NCBI GenBank assembly: GCA_022393335.1
Contig: JAJEKB010021522.1
Coordinates: 50,615-114,614 of the forward strand
Reading direction: 5' to 3'
Source: Macrotrachela quadricornifera
Taxonomy: Eukaryota; Rotifera; Eurotatoria; Philodinida; Philodinidae
DNA: 64,000 nucleotides
Part shown: positions 35,474 to 48,026 of the stretch, one piece after another
Layout: every line of letters begins with the position of its first letter
How positions within the stretch are numbered: the first letter of the stretch is position 1
The notes under the pieces: generated by a model
Seen by the model: the letters and a program-made list of their open reading frames with translations, nothing else
What the model was told of the DNA's origin: nothing
Databases searched by the model: none
Made by a program: the position numbers and the translations under genes

Positions 35474-38400
35474 ATGTTTTTATTGATATTTAGTGTATGT
35501 ATTTGTACATTTATTATAATCATTTGGAAATTGATTATATCATCACAAGTAGTAGATCAACAACAGGTTATCTATTTTATATTAATTATTAATTAAAATA
35601 ATTATTAAATTTATTTCTATAGAAATTATCAAATATTATTGAACAGTCAGAAAATTTAACAGTATTAACTGATAATATTATTCAGTGTAATAACGATGAA
35701 ATACAATCGGTATAGAAAATTTATTGAAAATATTCTTATCTAATTTTTTTTTTGCTTTTTTGTTGTTGTTATAGTTATCAACAAAAATTATTTGTCCAAA
35801 AAATAATAATATTATTATTCGAAGTAATCTAGAAGTTTTACCAGATGAAATTTTACTTGATGTTATTAATTATTTAAAACCATATGATATTTACCATAGT
35901 TTATATAAGTAATTTAATTGTTTATGATAAAAAAAAAAGTTTTGAATTATACCATTAGTACTTTTAATTTGGCTTTTTGTCCGTACGATTACGAGAGTAA
36001 TTAAACTAGCAGATCTCACCCTCAAGATTGTTTTTTAAATGTATAATAGAGAAAAAATAATTTTTTTAAATCCTCACGGTATAATTTTCTTTATAATCTA
36101 CATATTATTAATCTTATATTCTAGTCTTAATAATCGTTTTAATTCAATAATCAATGATTTTCAACTTAGTCTTCATTTAAATATATCAAATATATCAAAA
36201 TCTGAATTTGATTATTGTCTTTCATCAATATTACCATTACCATCTGTTTTATTACGTCTTCATTCATTACATATATCAAATGATGAAACATATGGTGCAA
36301 TAGCTCTTTTTATACGTCAATATCCATATTTAAATCTTTCATCGTTACGTTCACTTTCACTTATTGATGCAACAACATCTCAAATAAAATCTCTTCTTGT
36401 CAGATTATCATTACAACTTGAAAATATTTCAATAATAACAAATCGAACAATAGATATAAATGATAAACGTTATATATGTAATATATTATTAAAACATAAA
36501 TCATTACGTTCATGTCATTTATCATTATGTGACGGTGTTGATTGCGATGAAACAATATTAAATAATCCAATAAATAATCAACTTGAAAATATAATTATTG
36601 ATTTATCATATTTTCAAAATATTCTTACACTATTATCATATATACCAAATGTTAAACGATTAACAATAAATATAAATCAGCAAAAATATTATAATCAAGA
36701 TTATGATGCTGCTGCATTTGATATTGTTCGATTATCTATTCCAATTCAATTAACTTATTTTAATTTAAATTTACGTTTTTCAAATGTTGAATTTGAATAT
36801 ATTGAACAATTATTAATCTGTTTAATTAATTTAAAACATCTTTGTTGTTCATCATTTCGTGCTGAACTTGTATGAATTAAATATTTCTATTTTTTTTTTA
36901 ATAAAATAAGATATATAAATTTTATTATTTATTTAAGGTTGATGGTTATCGTTGGGTTCGTGTGCTTGAACGTCTTCCATTATTACGTCGTTTTGAATGT
37001 GTTATGACAACATATATATATCACTCACTTGATCTGAATTTAATCAATCAATCATTTCAAACATCATTTTGGAAAGAAAAAAATTGGTCAATTATTTGTG
37101 ATTATTTTCAATGTCTCTCTCGATTAACTATATATACAATACCATTTTATAAAAATTTATTTATTTCAACTTTAAATGGTTCACAATTATTGAATGAATT
37201 TTATGATAAAAATTATTTACCAGAGAATGCTTATGATAAAGTTACTCATCTTAAAGTATCGGTTCAAGGTATCGATGATTTTAAAAAAATTATATTTTTT
37301 GATTTTCAAATTTTTGGAAATATATTTATAAAAGATTTATATTTAATTAGCGTACTTACAAATTTTGAGATTGAAGGATTTTTATCTAGGTACACCAGCA
37401 GCATGTCATATTTTCAACTATTGACTGTTATGTTTAATAAAACTTGTGGATAATTGACTTCAGAGAAACTATCTGTGTCATTTGTATTCACATTTGAAAC
37501 TAAACAATTTTTCGAACTTCTGTTTACTAATGCTCTATTTTTAGAACTTTTAGAGCTATATTCCGAGTATTTGAAATTTGAAAAAAATATGTGAGTTTCA
37601 TAAAAAGTATATGTATGTATTCAATTTCCTATTCGTAAGATATCTATTAATACTCAAGTTAAGAATTACATATGTGTAGTTTATCTTCGATGCTAGATAT
37701 ATAATTCATGTATATTATGTAAATGTATACAGGATTGTCGTTTAAAAAGACTCGAAACTTGTACCGTATGATTGAGGATATAACGAATATTAGTTTTTAT
37801 TCGATCAGAATTTTTTATATTTAATTTCTGAGTTAAGTAAACGAGATTTAATACTATTAAATTACCTTTTTGCAATATATATTTAAACACTATTAAAATG
37901 CTTATAGATAAATGAATGAATACAAATTTCAAGATTCTATTCGAGCAAAGCCAACGTACATGTATTGACTTTTCATCAAAACTATCACAAACTCTATATA
38001 TATATATATCAGTGATAGTATCTAAAAACTTCTTCTGAAAACAATAAATAATCTGAAAGTTAGATCTAGTTTAACGTATTGAACTAAAGTTTTTACCAAC
38101 AGAGTTTCTCATTACAAATTAAAATTCAATATTAAATGGAAAATTCATTCGGAGAGAGAAATTAACTTATTGTTAATATTTTGTTTTTAGGATTACATTC
38201 AAACGATATTCCAAGCCGAAAATTTCGTTATGTAACGTCATTATCATTATGTGATGGTGAATCTTATAGTGATCATTCAAATAGTTCATTACTTTCTTAT
38301 TTAACATCAACAATTGATTTAACAAAAATTCGTCATTTAAAACTTTATTCTTTACTATCTGGTTATACATTATTTTCATTATTATGTAAAGCACCAAATA

Positions 38401-38783
38401 TAGATTGCTTAAGTTCATCATATCATAATTTATTACAAATGATTAATGATTTTGGTGATGTTTGGTTATGCTGGTTATTAAATATGATGATTAAAAAATT
38501 AACATTATCATATGGTCGTTTGACATTATCAATTGTTGATCAATTTATTGAACTTTTTTCAAATATTGAATATTTATCATTATGTATGAATATGGATGAT
38601 ATTGATTTCCAAGAAATTCTTTCAAAACTTATTAAAAATTTCAAACATCTTTCATCTATTCGTATTAGTTTAGCTGGAAAATTAACAGATCATTTTCAAT
38701 CTCAAACATTGACATATCTTTCAATTAATCATCAATTACATTCTGAATTTAATGATAATTTTCTTGATATATGGATAGCATAG
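35474..38783 (+). CDS. F-box/LRR-like protein with N-terminal membrane segment
   Basis: Six exons are proposed: 35474-35566, 35623-35709, 35775-35908, 36125-36869, 36938-37268 and 38191-38783, all phases matching. The N-terminus MFLLIFSVCICTFIIIIWKL is a strong membrane or signal-anchor segment. After a linker comes an F-box (LPDEILLDVINYLKPYDIY, about residues 80-115), the module that binds SKP1 in SCF ubiquitin ligases. The rest is a leucine-rich array of irregular repeats (SLRSLSLIDATTSQIKSLL, VTSLSLCDG, IRHLKLYSLLSG, LTYLSIN) that would recognise the substrate. Genes of this type form a large family in bdelloid rotifers (family knowledge). The last junction spans 923 bp; if unspliced, translation would run on and stop at 37453. 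A TTTTAG acceptor-like site lies 26 bases before the ATG. Confidence 0.75.
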
Positions 38784-39745
38784 AAAAACGACAAAAACTA
38801 TTGTATACTTGTTTAGTTATAATTTTTTCGTTCTGTTACTATTTATTAGTTGCGTTTTTATATATTTATTTCTATACATATCTGAATGCCATTTTGGACA
38901 TAGATAATAAATAAAAATAACGTTTTAATATGTAAAATATAAAAACAAAATAATCTTAAATTGGATTTTTGCCTTTGAGAAGTATTTATCGATAATATTG
39001 ATTGAATGATTAAGTATAATGTTTTTAATAAACAAATTAAAGATTATTTGAATAGTCAAGTAATTTAGCATGATTAATGAAAATTTTTTTTAAAGATTTT
39101 ATAACTGATGAGTTTTTATTGTTTCTATGCTCTTATTACTCTCAATTCGACGTAGTAACTAATATCTAGTCGAGTTTAAACATTGAATTGATATACAAAT
39201 GATTAGTAATAATAGTTCATTGTTATTAATGTAATTTTGGAACAATAAATCGATGACAATTTCTTTGTTTTTTCTTCGAATATATTATGAGAGTAAATTA
39301 ATTTTTTAATCAATAATTTATAAAATCGAAACAATATATCAATCAATTTTCGATACAAGTTAATTATGCTTAACAATTGATTAAATAGCATGTAAAATTT
39401 TCAAACAAATTCTCTAAATACAATATTTTCTGTAAATTTATATTCTGAATTTTATCTTAAAAAATTAAACTTTCTTCAAAAGAAAAAACTTTCGATGTTT
39501 TGAATTAAATTCAAAGCATTGTTGATAAATTATATTTTTAAGTGTAAAAATTATTTCAAGATTTTTTGAAAGTCATTCTTCATCTATTGTTGCTATTTAT
39601 CTCTTCTTTGATGCCCTTATATAGTTCTTTTTTTTCTGTTTAGTTAGTTTCTTTTCTTTTATCTATTTTCTAGCAAGTATTTTATCCAATAATAACAAAA
39701 AAATAAAAAAAAAAACAAAAAAAAGTTTTTACATAAAATAAAAAT
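38784..39745. other. Convergent intergenic stretch
   Basis: 3' flanks of the F-box gene and the RRM gene. AT-rich, with AATAAA-type hexamers about 38905-38915 that could serve the F-box gene. No gene seen. Confidence 0.4.
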
Positions 39746-41275
39746 TTAACTGTCAATTGAGCCATATTTTCGTTTAAGTTCATCAATTCTTTGATCAACT
39801 TGTTTTTGTGCTGTATCAGCTTCTTTTACTTTAACTTGAGCTTCTATTTTTTTATCTTCGGCTTTTTTTTTAAGTTCAGCAAGTTCTAGAAAAATAAAAA
39901 CAATTTATTTTACATTAAAATTTTTACATGCAACATTACCATCAAGATCTTTCTGTTTTTGAGCATCAATAACAGCTTTAAGATCAGCATCAAGTTCATC
40001 TTGCATTTTATTGTTGATGTCCACGTATAATTTCCCAATATTTATTGCTAATTGATCATCAGGATTTGTTGGATTGGTCATTGTATATCTGAACAAAAAA
40101 AATTTAATTCAATGATTATTTCTTAATAAAGTCAATAAAATCACAAAGTAACAAGAAATATTGTCTACTTCATTATGATTCCTATCAATAATGGTAAAAT
40201 AATTGTTATTTAAGCTATACTTACTTATAAAATTCGTTGTCTTTTTCAACGTGTACTGGATCAACTGTTGAAAAACGTAGTGGACCAGAAGAAAAATCTG
40301 ACCTAGAAAAAACATGAATAATACAGATTAATTTTATCAATAAAAGAGATTGTCCAAAAGTTTCAATTCTCTGTTCCTAAATTGACGTTATCTATGTGAA
40401 ATACATATATAGGTAGTTCATAAAATTATCTAATTTTGTAGATAAATGAATAGATTTATTATCTAAAAATAATCATAGTTCAAATTGTGTGGAATTTTAA
40501 AAAAATGATAAATTTTATTAATTATGTTTAAACATTTTACATATTACATTTTTGAAAAAAAATTGAAAATATATTCTTATTTTGTCTGTGTTATTAAACA
40601 AGATCTCAGGATCTACCACACATATAAGCAATTGGTCAAAATATGCCGTAAGTAATGATGTTCTATCATAGGCGATCCAGATCATCATAGAAAATCAGTG
40701 TCTACCGTTGGTAACCAAAGTCAAATAATTTATTCAATCTATTATTGTATTATCTACCTATATATGTCTTTCATATAGATAACGTCAATTTTGAAGTGAA
40801 CCTTGAAATTTATTGGTCATTCTTCAGTTCATAAATGCTTTTTTTGCCTGAGAAAAAATGAAATGATGATTTGATGAACTTTTTTTAACAAAACTTATTC
40901 GATGTGTTGATATTTCTAATTTTATTTCTTTAAATATTGAGATAAAAATGACTTACGACAAATATAAATATTTGTTTGTATTTGATATGTTACTTAAAAA
41001 TTGTTCACAATCGTCAGGTAATTTAAAAGTAACAAAACCAAAACCAAATTGACGATTAAGATTGTCAGTTGGTATATGTACTTCTTCAATATTATGGCGA
41101 CTAAGTGATTGTTTAATTTGTTCACTTGTTAGCCATTTTGGTATATTAGATATTTGAAGAGTACGCTTTAACAAAAGTACAAAAAAATGTTGAGAATAAT
41201 ATCAGAAATGAGTCTATGGTTTTTTTTATTTCAAATTGAATTTTGAAGAAAAAAACTACCCTTCACATTTACCAT
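39746..41275 (-). CDS. RRM protein with C-terminal coiled coil (possibly SLIRP-like)
   Basis: Minus-strand gene with an RRM exon at 41165 to about 40957, then exons at about 40304-40222, 40092-39947 and 39894-39746, all joining in phase. The RRM begins RTLQISNIPKWLTSEQIKQS and has the RNP1-like RQFGFGFVTF, so it should bind single-stranded RNA. After SSGPLRFSTVDP comes a charged helical region ending in a heptad-like coiled coil rich in Lys, Glu and Ala (ELAELKKKAEDKK, KQVDQRIDELKRKYG). The compact RRM recalls SLIRP, a mitochondrial mRNA-stability factor, but the coiled-coil tail is not part of SLIRP as I know it. The start is inferred: the ATG at 41275-41273 is directly followed by a donor (GTAAATG) and a 107-bp intron. 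That ATG lies at the edge of a Foldback-like element. Confidence 0.65.
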
Positions 41276-41461
41276 GACAGAGGGACTAGCGGGACTAAGA
41301 AATGATTGCACATTTTCAACAGAACACATCCATTTCACATTCCAACACGCAGAACAGAATTTAACAAAACAAGGGATAACATACAAGCGGCACGACGCTG
41401 AGGAATTCTTGAATTCAGCGTATGTATGTTACGTATACATATATAGTATCCCTTTATATAG

Positions 41462-42084
<623 letters not shown>

Positions 42085-42402
42085 TCAGAGATGCCGCATT
42101 TCCCTGTGAAGACGGGCTTGTGAATAAGACATCTCTAAAGATACGGCATCTCCTGTTGGAACTCTAGGCCAAAAATTAAAAAAAAATTTTATCTGGAGAT
42201 GCGGGATCTCCCTACACTTCACCAGCATGCCCGATTTCCTGGATATGTGACACTGCTGAACGAGACTAACGCTTTATGAAATTGCTATATGCTGTCCTCA
42301 TTTTATACCGATATTCTTCACCCTCACCCTCACCCTCATCCTCTTCATCACTAGTATCGTCACCAACACAATTGTTCATCATCACTAATAGCATCACCAT
42401 TC

Positions 42403-42517
42403 TTTAGTCCCGTTAGTCCCGCTAGTCCCGTTAGTTCCGTTAGCCCCGCTAGTCCCGTTAGTCCCGTTGGTCCCGTTGGTCCCGCTAGTCCCGCTAGCCC
42501 CGCTAGCTCCCTAGTTC
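42403..42517 (-). repeat. 9-bp minisatellite, inverted shorter copy
   Basis: About 12 units of the same family in the opposite orientation (TAGTCCCGT, TAGTCCCGC, TTGGTCCCG). It forms the right-arm counterpart of the array at 41462-41890. Two further units stand alone at about 42574-42592. Confidence 0.85.
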
Positions 42518-42592
42518 ATTAAAAAAAGGTTACTATATAGATGATATATACCTATACTGAATTCGAGAATTTCTTAGTCCCGTTAGTCCCTT

Positions 42593-45500
42593 ATTTCAAA
42601 CTGAAAGCGAATGATTTTTTTCGGTTAAAATTCAGATTGAAATTAAATAGCCCATTGTATGTCAGAAATATAAAATATTTACTGCATAAATACCGAGATT
42701 TTTTAATAATTCATTTGTTTTTGCAGTATTTTTTATTAATTTTGATGGTGATGATGTTGATGTTGGTTGATTTGATGCCCTATAACGAGAGTATTAATCA
42801 TAAAATGTGAAGAAAAAGAAAGAGCACGACTGGAACATTGTTTTTTTTTCTCGGTCGTCTTGCACTTATTAAGTACTACATATAGATGACTCACATTTTT
42901 TTTTCTTTTTCTGTTTCTTTTTTTCTTTTGTCGATATGAGATTGATCAAGCGACCAGTTGAGTGAAGTATTGTAAATAAACACAAGAGACGATAGGAATG
43001 AAAAAATAAATATTTATCCAAATTATACGTTCTTTCCTGTTGGCTAAGATTTCTGATGTGGCAACTCGAATGAAAAGTATTGTTTTCAACCTCTTTTATT
43101 CATAACAGATAGATGTCGTAGTTTTACACTTGGACATCTTACTGGGAGATAACTTACGAAGACTTACGATTATTGTTAATTGTAAAACAAGCTGATCCTA
43201 TTTTTCCTTTGCAAGAAACTATAGTTTTTGTTCAGAAATAATTTCATGCAAGCTAGTGTTTAATTTAAGAATCATTTGAAGAATCATCCTTTTTTGTAAA
43301 GATTTTAATGGATTATCAGATTTCATAATGCAATAAATTAACAGAAAACAAATGGAATGTAGTAGTCACGTTAGTGAAAAAAAAAGAAAAGATATCATGT
43401 GGTTAGAAAATCCTTCATTACCTATGAATATTTATTTTAACCACATTCACTTAGTTTAAGTAGGGTTCGAAATACTCAAAAGACATTTTGAAAAAAGAAG
43501 AACATGGAATTTAATCGATGATTAGTATCAATTTATTGGCATAAACAAGTTACATATATTTATAAAAAAGATGATAAAATAGAAATCCAATCTGTTTTCA
43601 TCATTCTTTGATTTAAGCCTATTTATAGTTGACTTTGGTGGCTGAAACGAAATCGCCAGAATTATATTAATCTGGCTTATGTTTAATTCCGATGAAACAA
43701 GAATGAAGTTGACGAATTACATCAATCTCAATATTTCTCTCATATGCATATGAGAGATAATCGAAGTGACGAAGATTGGGTACACGTTTTTGAAGAACAT
43801 AAGCCATATGGCTGAAATTGATCAGTGTCACTGGTTTTTGCTTCCAGAAACATTTCAGATTCAATTGTTAAAGATTCGGAACTAGAATGAGGAATGAATC
43901 GATCATTGTATTGATTGTATTTTCATCGATTTCTAAAATAAGATCACTGAGTTGATGAGAAGGAAGATTTATAGATGATTCTCGAAGATCTGTTGTAGAA
44001 TAGCGCTTCACAATGAGACGAACAAAATTTGAATATGAGGTTTGGACGGCACAATAGACGATCCATTATGATCAGAACAAGTTAATGCCACTAAAATTGA
44101 TGAAACATTCAATAAAAATACTTAATACTTACTTTTGCAGATGGTATCTATAGGAATCGTAATCAACTTTTTTTTTCTGATCGATTTTCATGTATAATCA
44201 GGTATGCCTGGCACTCATGTATTTATATCAAATAAGATTGTGATCCATTCGAAAATACTCGTGATATTTGTCTTTCCTTCGAAGTAGATAGTTGTTCTGT
44301 TGTTCGTTGTGATGAGACAATGTCATATGCTAAAGCGAGTATGATACTATTTTGTGTTTTCAACACTTTCTTGTTGCTGATCATAAACGTGTTTAGGTTA
44401 TTTTGTTCTTTTATTTCTGCACTATTTTACTTGAATCAAAATTGAAAAACGTTTTATAAAATACTGACCACTTTCAGTGAATTATTAAAAAGAGCAATAC
44501 GAAATTTTGTTTAATTTTTTGCAGTCCTTTGATGAGATAACTGTATCATCCTTTCAATTCTTACAGAAGTGAAGAAAATGATGCGTCTTATAGTTGGGCT
44601 ACACTTAAAAACAAAAAAGTTTTATTTTGTTTTATCTTTGAATTTGCACAACAGCAGATAACATATTGATTTTGATGATATTCACCAAGATCCGTATTAG
44701 ATAGAATGCTTTTAAACTTTTCCTCAGACGATACCCTTAAAAATGTTCTCTCATTAGTCTCCAATGTAGAGATTAAATGTCTAAATGTGTTTCAAAGTGT
44801 GACATTATATTCTGTGCATTGGTATCTGAAGACAGTCTACTTTTCAGCTATACGTGTCATGTTAATGCTTCGATTTTTTTCTATACATTTCAATGAGTTT
44901 GATAAATTAATTGTAATCGAAAGGCAAAAAACAGAATATTGTCACCAGTCTTTTGTTTATGTAATATACATATAGGAATTCAGTATAGATGCATTCAACA
45001 TATAAAAGAAATGTTTCTTGTACTATTGTACCCAATGCAAAATAAAAGGTACGAGATCATCCGTTGGATAGCTGTCACTGAATATAAGCTATACATCTGC
45101 AGTTTTCATTAATCGAGATAGCTATATTGAGACCATTAATCTATATAATATTTATTATGATGGAAAATACGTTTTCGTACGAGCTTCTTTATTCCCATTC
45201 TTTTTCTTGTGTATTTTCATAAATTTGGACGTATGTTCTCGTAAAAAAAAGAGGTTGTCAGAATAACGAAAAACGTGATAATTTTATAGCGTAAAAAGGG
45301 CGATTTAATCATTTATTAAAAGATCCTGTGAAAAGCTATTTTTCATCATAATGAATATTATACGGATCCATGACTTCAATATCGCTCTTTCGTATGGTGA
45401 AAACTACAGATGTATCTCGTATTCAGTGACATTTATTCAAAAAATGGCATCATGCATTTTATTTTGAATCAGATTATATTTTACTATTTTCCAAATATCT

Positions 45501-45995
45501 TTTATCAAAGAAGATGAATACGAGGATAATATAAATGATTGTATTATAATACATTAGAAATGATAGATCCATAATCCCTAGACTGCCATATACGTCATCT
45601 ATGTGTCATAAGAAACATGCTTAAGTTACATATTAGTTGAATCAGAATCCCAAGCACACTTATATACCTTCCACCTCGAAATGGTTGATTTATCGATGCA
45701 ACAAAAAATGCTTAAGTATCTCAAAATAAAGTTTATAATTAGAAGCGCAAAATACTAAAAGGACATATGATATTAATAGATTCATTATATAAAATCTTTC
45801 GTGTTTAATCACATGTTGAAATTGAAGTATATTGTTTTTCATAGATTATATTCTGTCTTTAAATCATATTTTGATATCATTAGAAATATTTCATTATAAT
45901 CATGCTAATCTTTTTTTAATGAATATAATCTATATAATTATGAGATTAAATACTTTATATCAAGACAATTGAGCATAATATTCATTTTTAAAAAT
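42593..45995. other. Gene-poor stretch with an F-box pseudogene
   Basis: Apart from the broken F-box-family exon at 43667-44090, no gene is supported. There are long T-rich tracts at 42840-42930. The open frame at 44706-44975 has no coding-like character. The last part is the 5' flank of the next GPCR. Confidence 0.4.
43667..44090 (-). pseudogene. Broken F-box/LRR-family gene fragment
   Basis: The minus strand reads SYSNFVRLIVKRYSTTDLRE and LPSHQLSDLILEIDENTI, then an in-frame stop near 43870, then continues in the same frame QLNLKCFWKQKPVTL and VPNLRHFDYLSYAYERNIEI to a stop at 43667. Upstream, an acceptor-like AATTTTAG at about 44091 is followed by ALTCSDHNGSS in a different frame, showing a frameshift near 44050. 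The leucine-rich pattern and phrases are those of the F-box/LRR family seen at 35.5-38.8 kb, though the two are not close copies. Only one exon is recognisable; no F-box was found upstream. One stop and one frameshift indicate decay, unless both are sequencing errors. Confidence 0.6.
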
Positions 45996-46889
45996 ATGCT
46001 ACTCATATCCTTACTAACAATTCAAACATATATTACTCAATATGGAATGGGTATACTTTTATTTTTAGGCAATATTGGTAATACATTTGTGATTTTAATA
46101 TTTCGTCAGCATCATAAAACAGCTTGTTCTATTTATTTATCCAGTGCTGCATTCATAAATATAATTTATCTTACATTTAATATTCCTATTAATATTTATA
46201 CGATTCTTTATCATCAATCAATATCAAATTCATTAATTTTTTGTAAATTACGTTATTATTTATCACATGTATTTGGACAAATGGCAAGATATTTTATTAT
46301 ATTAGCATGTTTTGACCGATATACAATAATAAATATAAATTTTCGTCAAAGAAATTATAATCGACCATTTATAGCAAAACGTTTAATTATATTTGTTACT
46401 AGTTTTTGGTGTATTATTGGTAGTCATCAATTAATTTTTACAAAAATAAAAAATCATCAATGTGGGCAATTTGGAATATACTTTATAATAAATAATATTT
46501 ATTTATTTATTTCATTTTCAATTATTCCACCAATATTAATGATTACATTTGGTTATTTAGTTTATAATCAATTGAAATATACACGAATAAAATTTTTAAC
46601 ACAAAATCAAAATAGATTCATTGTTCGTCGAAGAGATCGAGAATTATTAATAATGATATTTACTGAAGTATTTATTTATATATTAACAATGATACTTTAT
46701 TTAGTTATTAGTTTAGAATTATTATTAACATATTATATAAATGAAAATAAATCTATCCAACGTAAACAAATAGAAGATTTTATTATGTTTATTTCAATAT
46801 TTCTCGTTTATATGAATCATGCTGCACCTTTTTACATTTATATTATTGTATCAAAAAAATTTCGTCGAGATTTTAAGAAATTTTTTTGA
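45996..46889 (+). CDS. Rhodopsin-like orphan GPCR (paralogue of the one at 50.1-51.1 kb)
   Basis: Single-exon receptor of 297 residues starting MLLISLLTIQTYITQYG; the open frame extends 27 bases upstream but has no other ATG. Seven membrane helices are seen. Helix 1 carries the class A motif GNIGNTFVI, helix 3 ends ACFDRYTIININFR with an intact DRY, and the third intracellular loop is RRRDRELLIMIF. A cysteine before helix 3 (FCKLRYYLSH) and one in loop 2 (NHQCGQFG) can form the usual disulphide. The tail is very short and basic (KKFRRDFKKFF). It is clearly related to the receptor on the opposite strand 3.2 kb away, sharing YYL-GQ-ARYFI, CGQFG/CSQFG-type loops and RRDRELL/RRDKELL. The ligand is unknown; FMRFamide-like peptide receptors are the nearest general type (inference). 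Confidence 0.85.
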   Translation: MLLISLLTIQTYITQYGMGILLFLGNIGNTFVILIFRQHHKTACSIYLSSAAFINIIYLTFNIPINIYTILYHQSISNSLIFCKLRYYLSHVFGQMARYFIILACFDRYTIININFRQRNYNRPFIAKRLIIFVTSFWCIIGSHQLIFTKIKNHQCGQFGIYFIINNIYLFISFSIIPPILMITFGYLVYNQLKYTRIKFLTQNQNRFIVRRRDRELLIMIFTEVFIYILTMILYLVISLELLLTYYINENKSIQRKQIEDFIMFISIFLVYMNHAAPFYIYIIVSKKFRRDFKKFF

Positions 46890-47355
46890 AAATTTGATCA
46901 AAAACGAATGATTAGTTTAATTTTAGAATTACTATAATTTGAAATTAAAAATTCTTTGTATATATTGTATTTGTTTGTTGTTTCATCTGTTTCAATCATT
47001 ATTATAACAAATTAAAAAAATTTTATAGACCATTAATACATTAGTACAATGGAGGTTCTAATTTTCTATGCTTCAATATCTAAATAACCTTAATAATAAC
47101 ACATATAAATGAATGTTTCTATATAGTACACATGAAAAAGTTCAGTATCATTATATTAATGACAATATATTTATTAAATAGAATAGATTAAGGCTATGCA
47201 TAAGTATGCATTTAAAAATGCCTGAAATATTTAGAAAAAAATGACGTCTTTTTCTTTTCTTCAATATTATTTGATAGGAAGCAATGATATTAGTAATACA
47301 AAGTTTTTCATACTTTGAATATAGATTGTGATAATTAACTTGATATCCATGTATA

Positions 47356-47824
47356 TGTTACAAGAGAAATTGAAATTCAGGACAATTTAAAATTCCCCTA
47401 AGGGGAAATTAAAATTTCAATCTCTCCTAGGGCAAATTAAAATTATTTTGTTTTTTCCTACATTTTGTAAGAAAACCCTTTAAATTTTAACTTCCACAAT
47501 CTTAAGAGTGAAAACGAGGGTAAGAAATAGGGTAGAAATGAGCATGAGGCTGAAGATGAGAATGAGAGGATAAGGATAGAGCTGAGCATGAGGGTGAAGG
47601 TTTAGAGGGTCGTCTGACCTTTATTCCGCTGTACACGTTCATTCTGACCATTATCTTCACTCTCGTTCTCAGTCTCGAGATCGCGGAAGTTAAAATTTTA
47701 CGGGTTTTCTTATAAAATGTAGGAAAAAACAAAATAATTTTAATTTGCACTAGGAGAGATTAAAATTTTAATTTCCCCTTAGGGGAATTTTAAATGGCCC
47801 TGGATTTCAATTTTCCCTGTAACA
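47356..47824. mobile_element. MITE-like element, 469 bp, TA-flanked
   Basis: The ends TGTTACA and TGTAACA are flanked by TA. About 135 bp of the left end reads in reverse complement at the right end, including TAAAATTCCCCTAAGGGGAA, AATCTCTCCTAG, TTTTGTTTTTTCCTACATTT and AAGAAAACCC. The palindrome CCCCTAAGGGG lies within each arm. The centre is purine-rich with GAGNATGAG-type simple repeats. No transposase. A TA target fits Tc1/mariner-type mobilisation (inference). Confidence 0.75.
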
Positions 47825-48026
47825 TATATGTAGAATTAATGCAAAAGATTTTCAATTCATATTTTAATTATAAAAAAATTAGAAACGATACAAAAGAAAA
47901 AAATAGTATTTTTCTCATATAAAAAAATTTATATATATGGTATCTCAAAAAATGCTGGGAAAAGCTTACATAAATATCTCTTATACAAACTTAATTGATT
48001 TTTTTAGAATACGATAATTATATTTA

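Noticed and set aside
42300..42345. CACCCTCACCCTCACCCTCA, considered as telomere-like repeat
   Set aside because: Only a few units, internal to the Foldback-like element, and not the repeat expected at rotifer telomeres.
43455..43475. AGGGTTCGAAAT, another B-box-like string
   Set aside because: No tRNA cloverleaf or upstream A box is visible.
44706..44975. 89-codon open frame between the F-box pseudogene and the GPCR
   Set aside because: No domain, no coding-like codon use, and not in frame with any neighbouring exon-like sequence.
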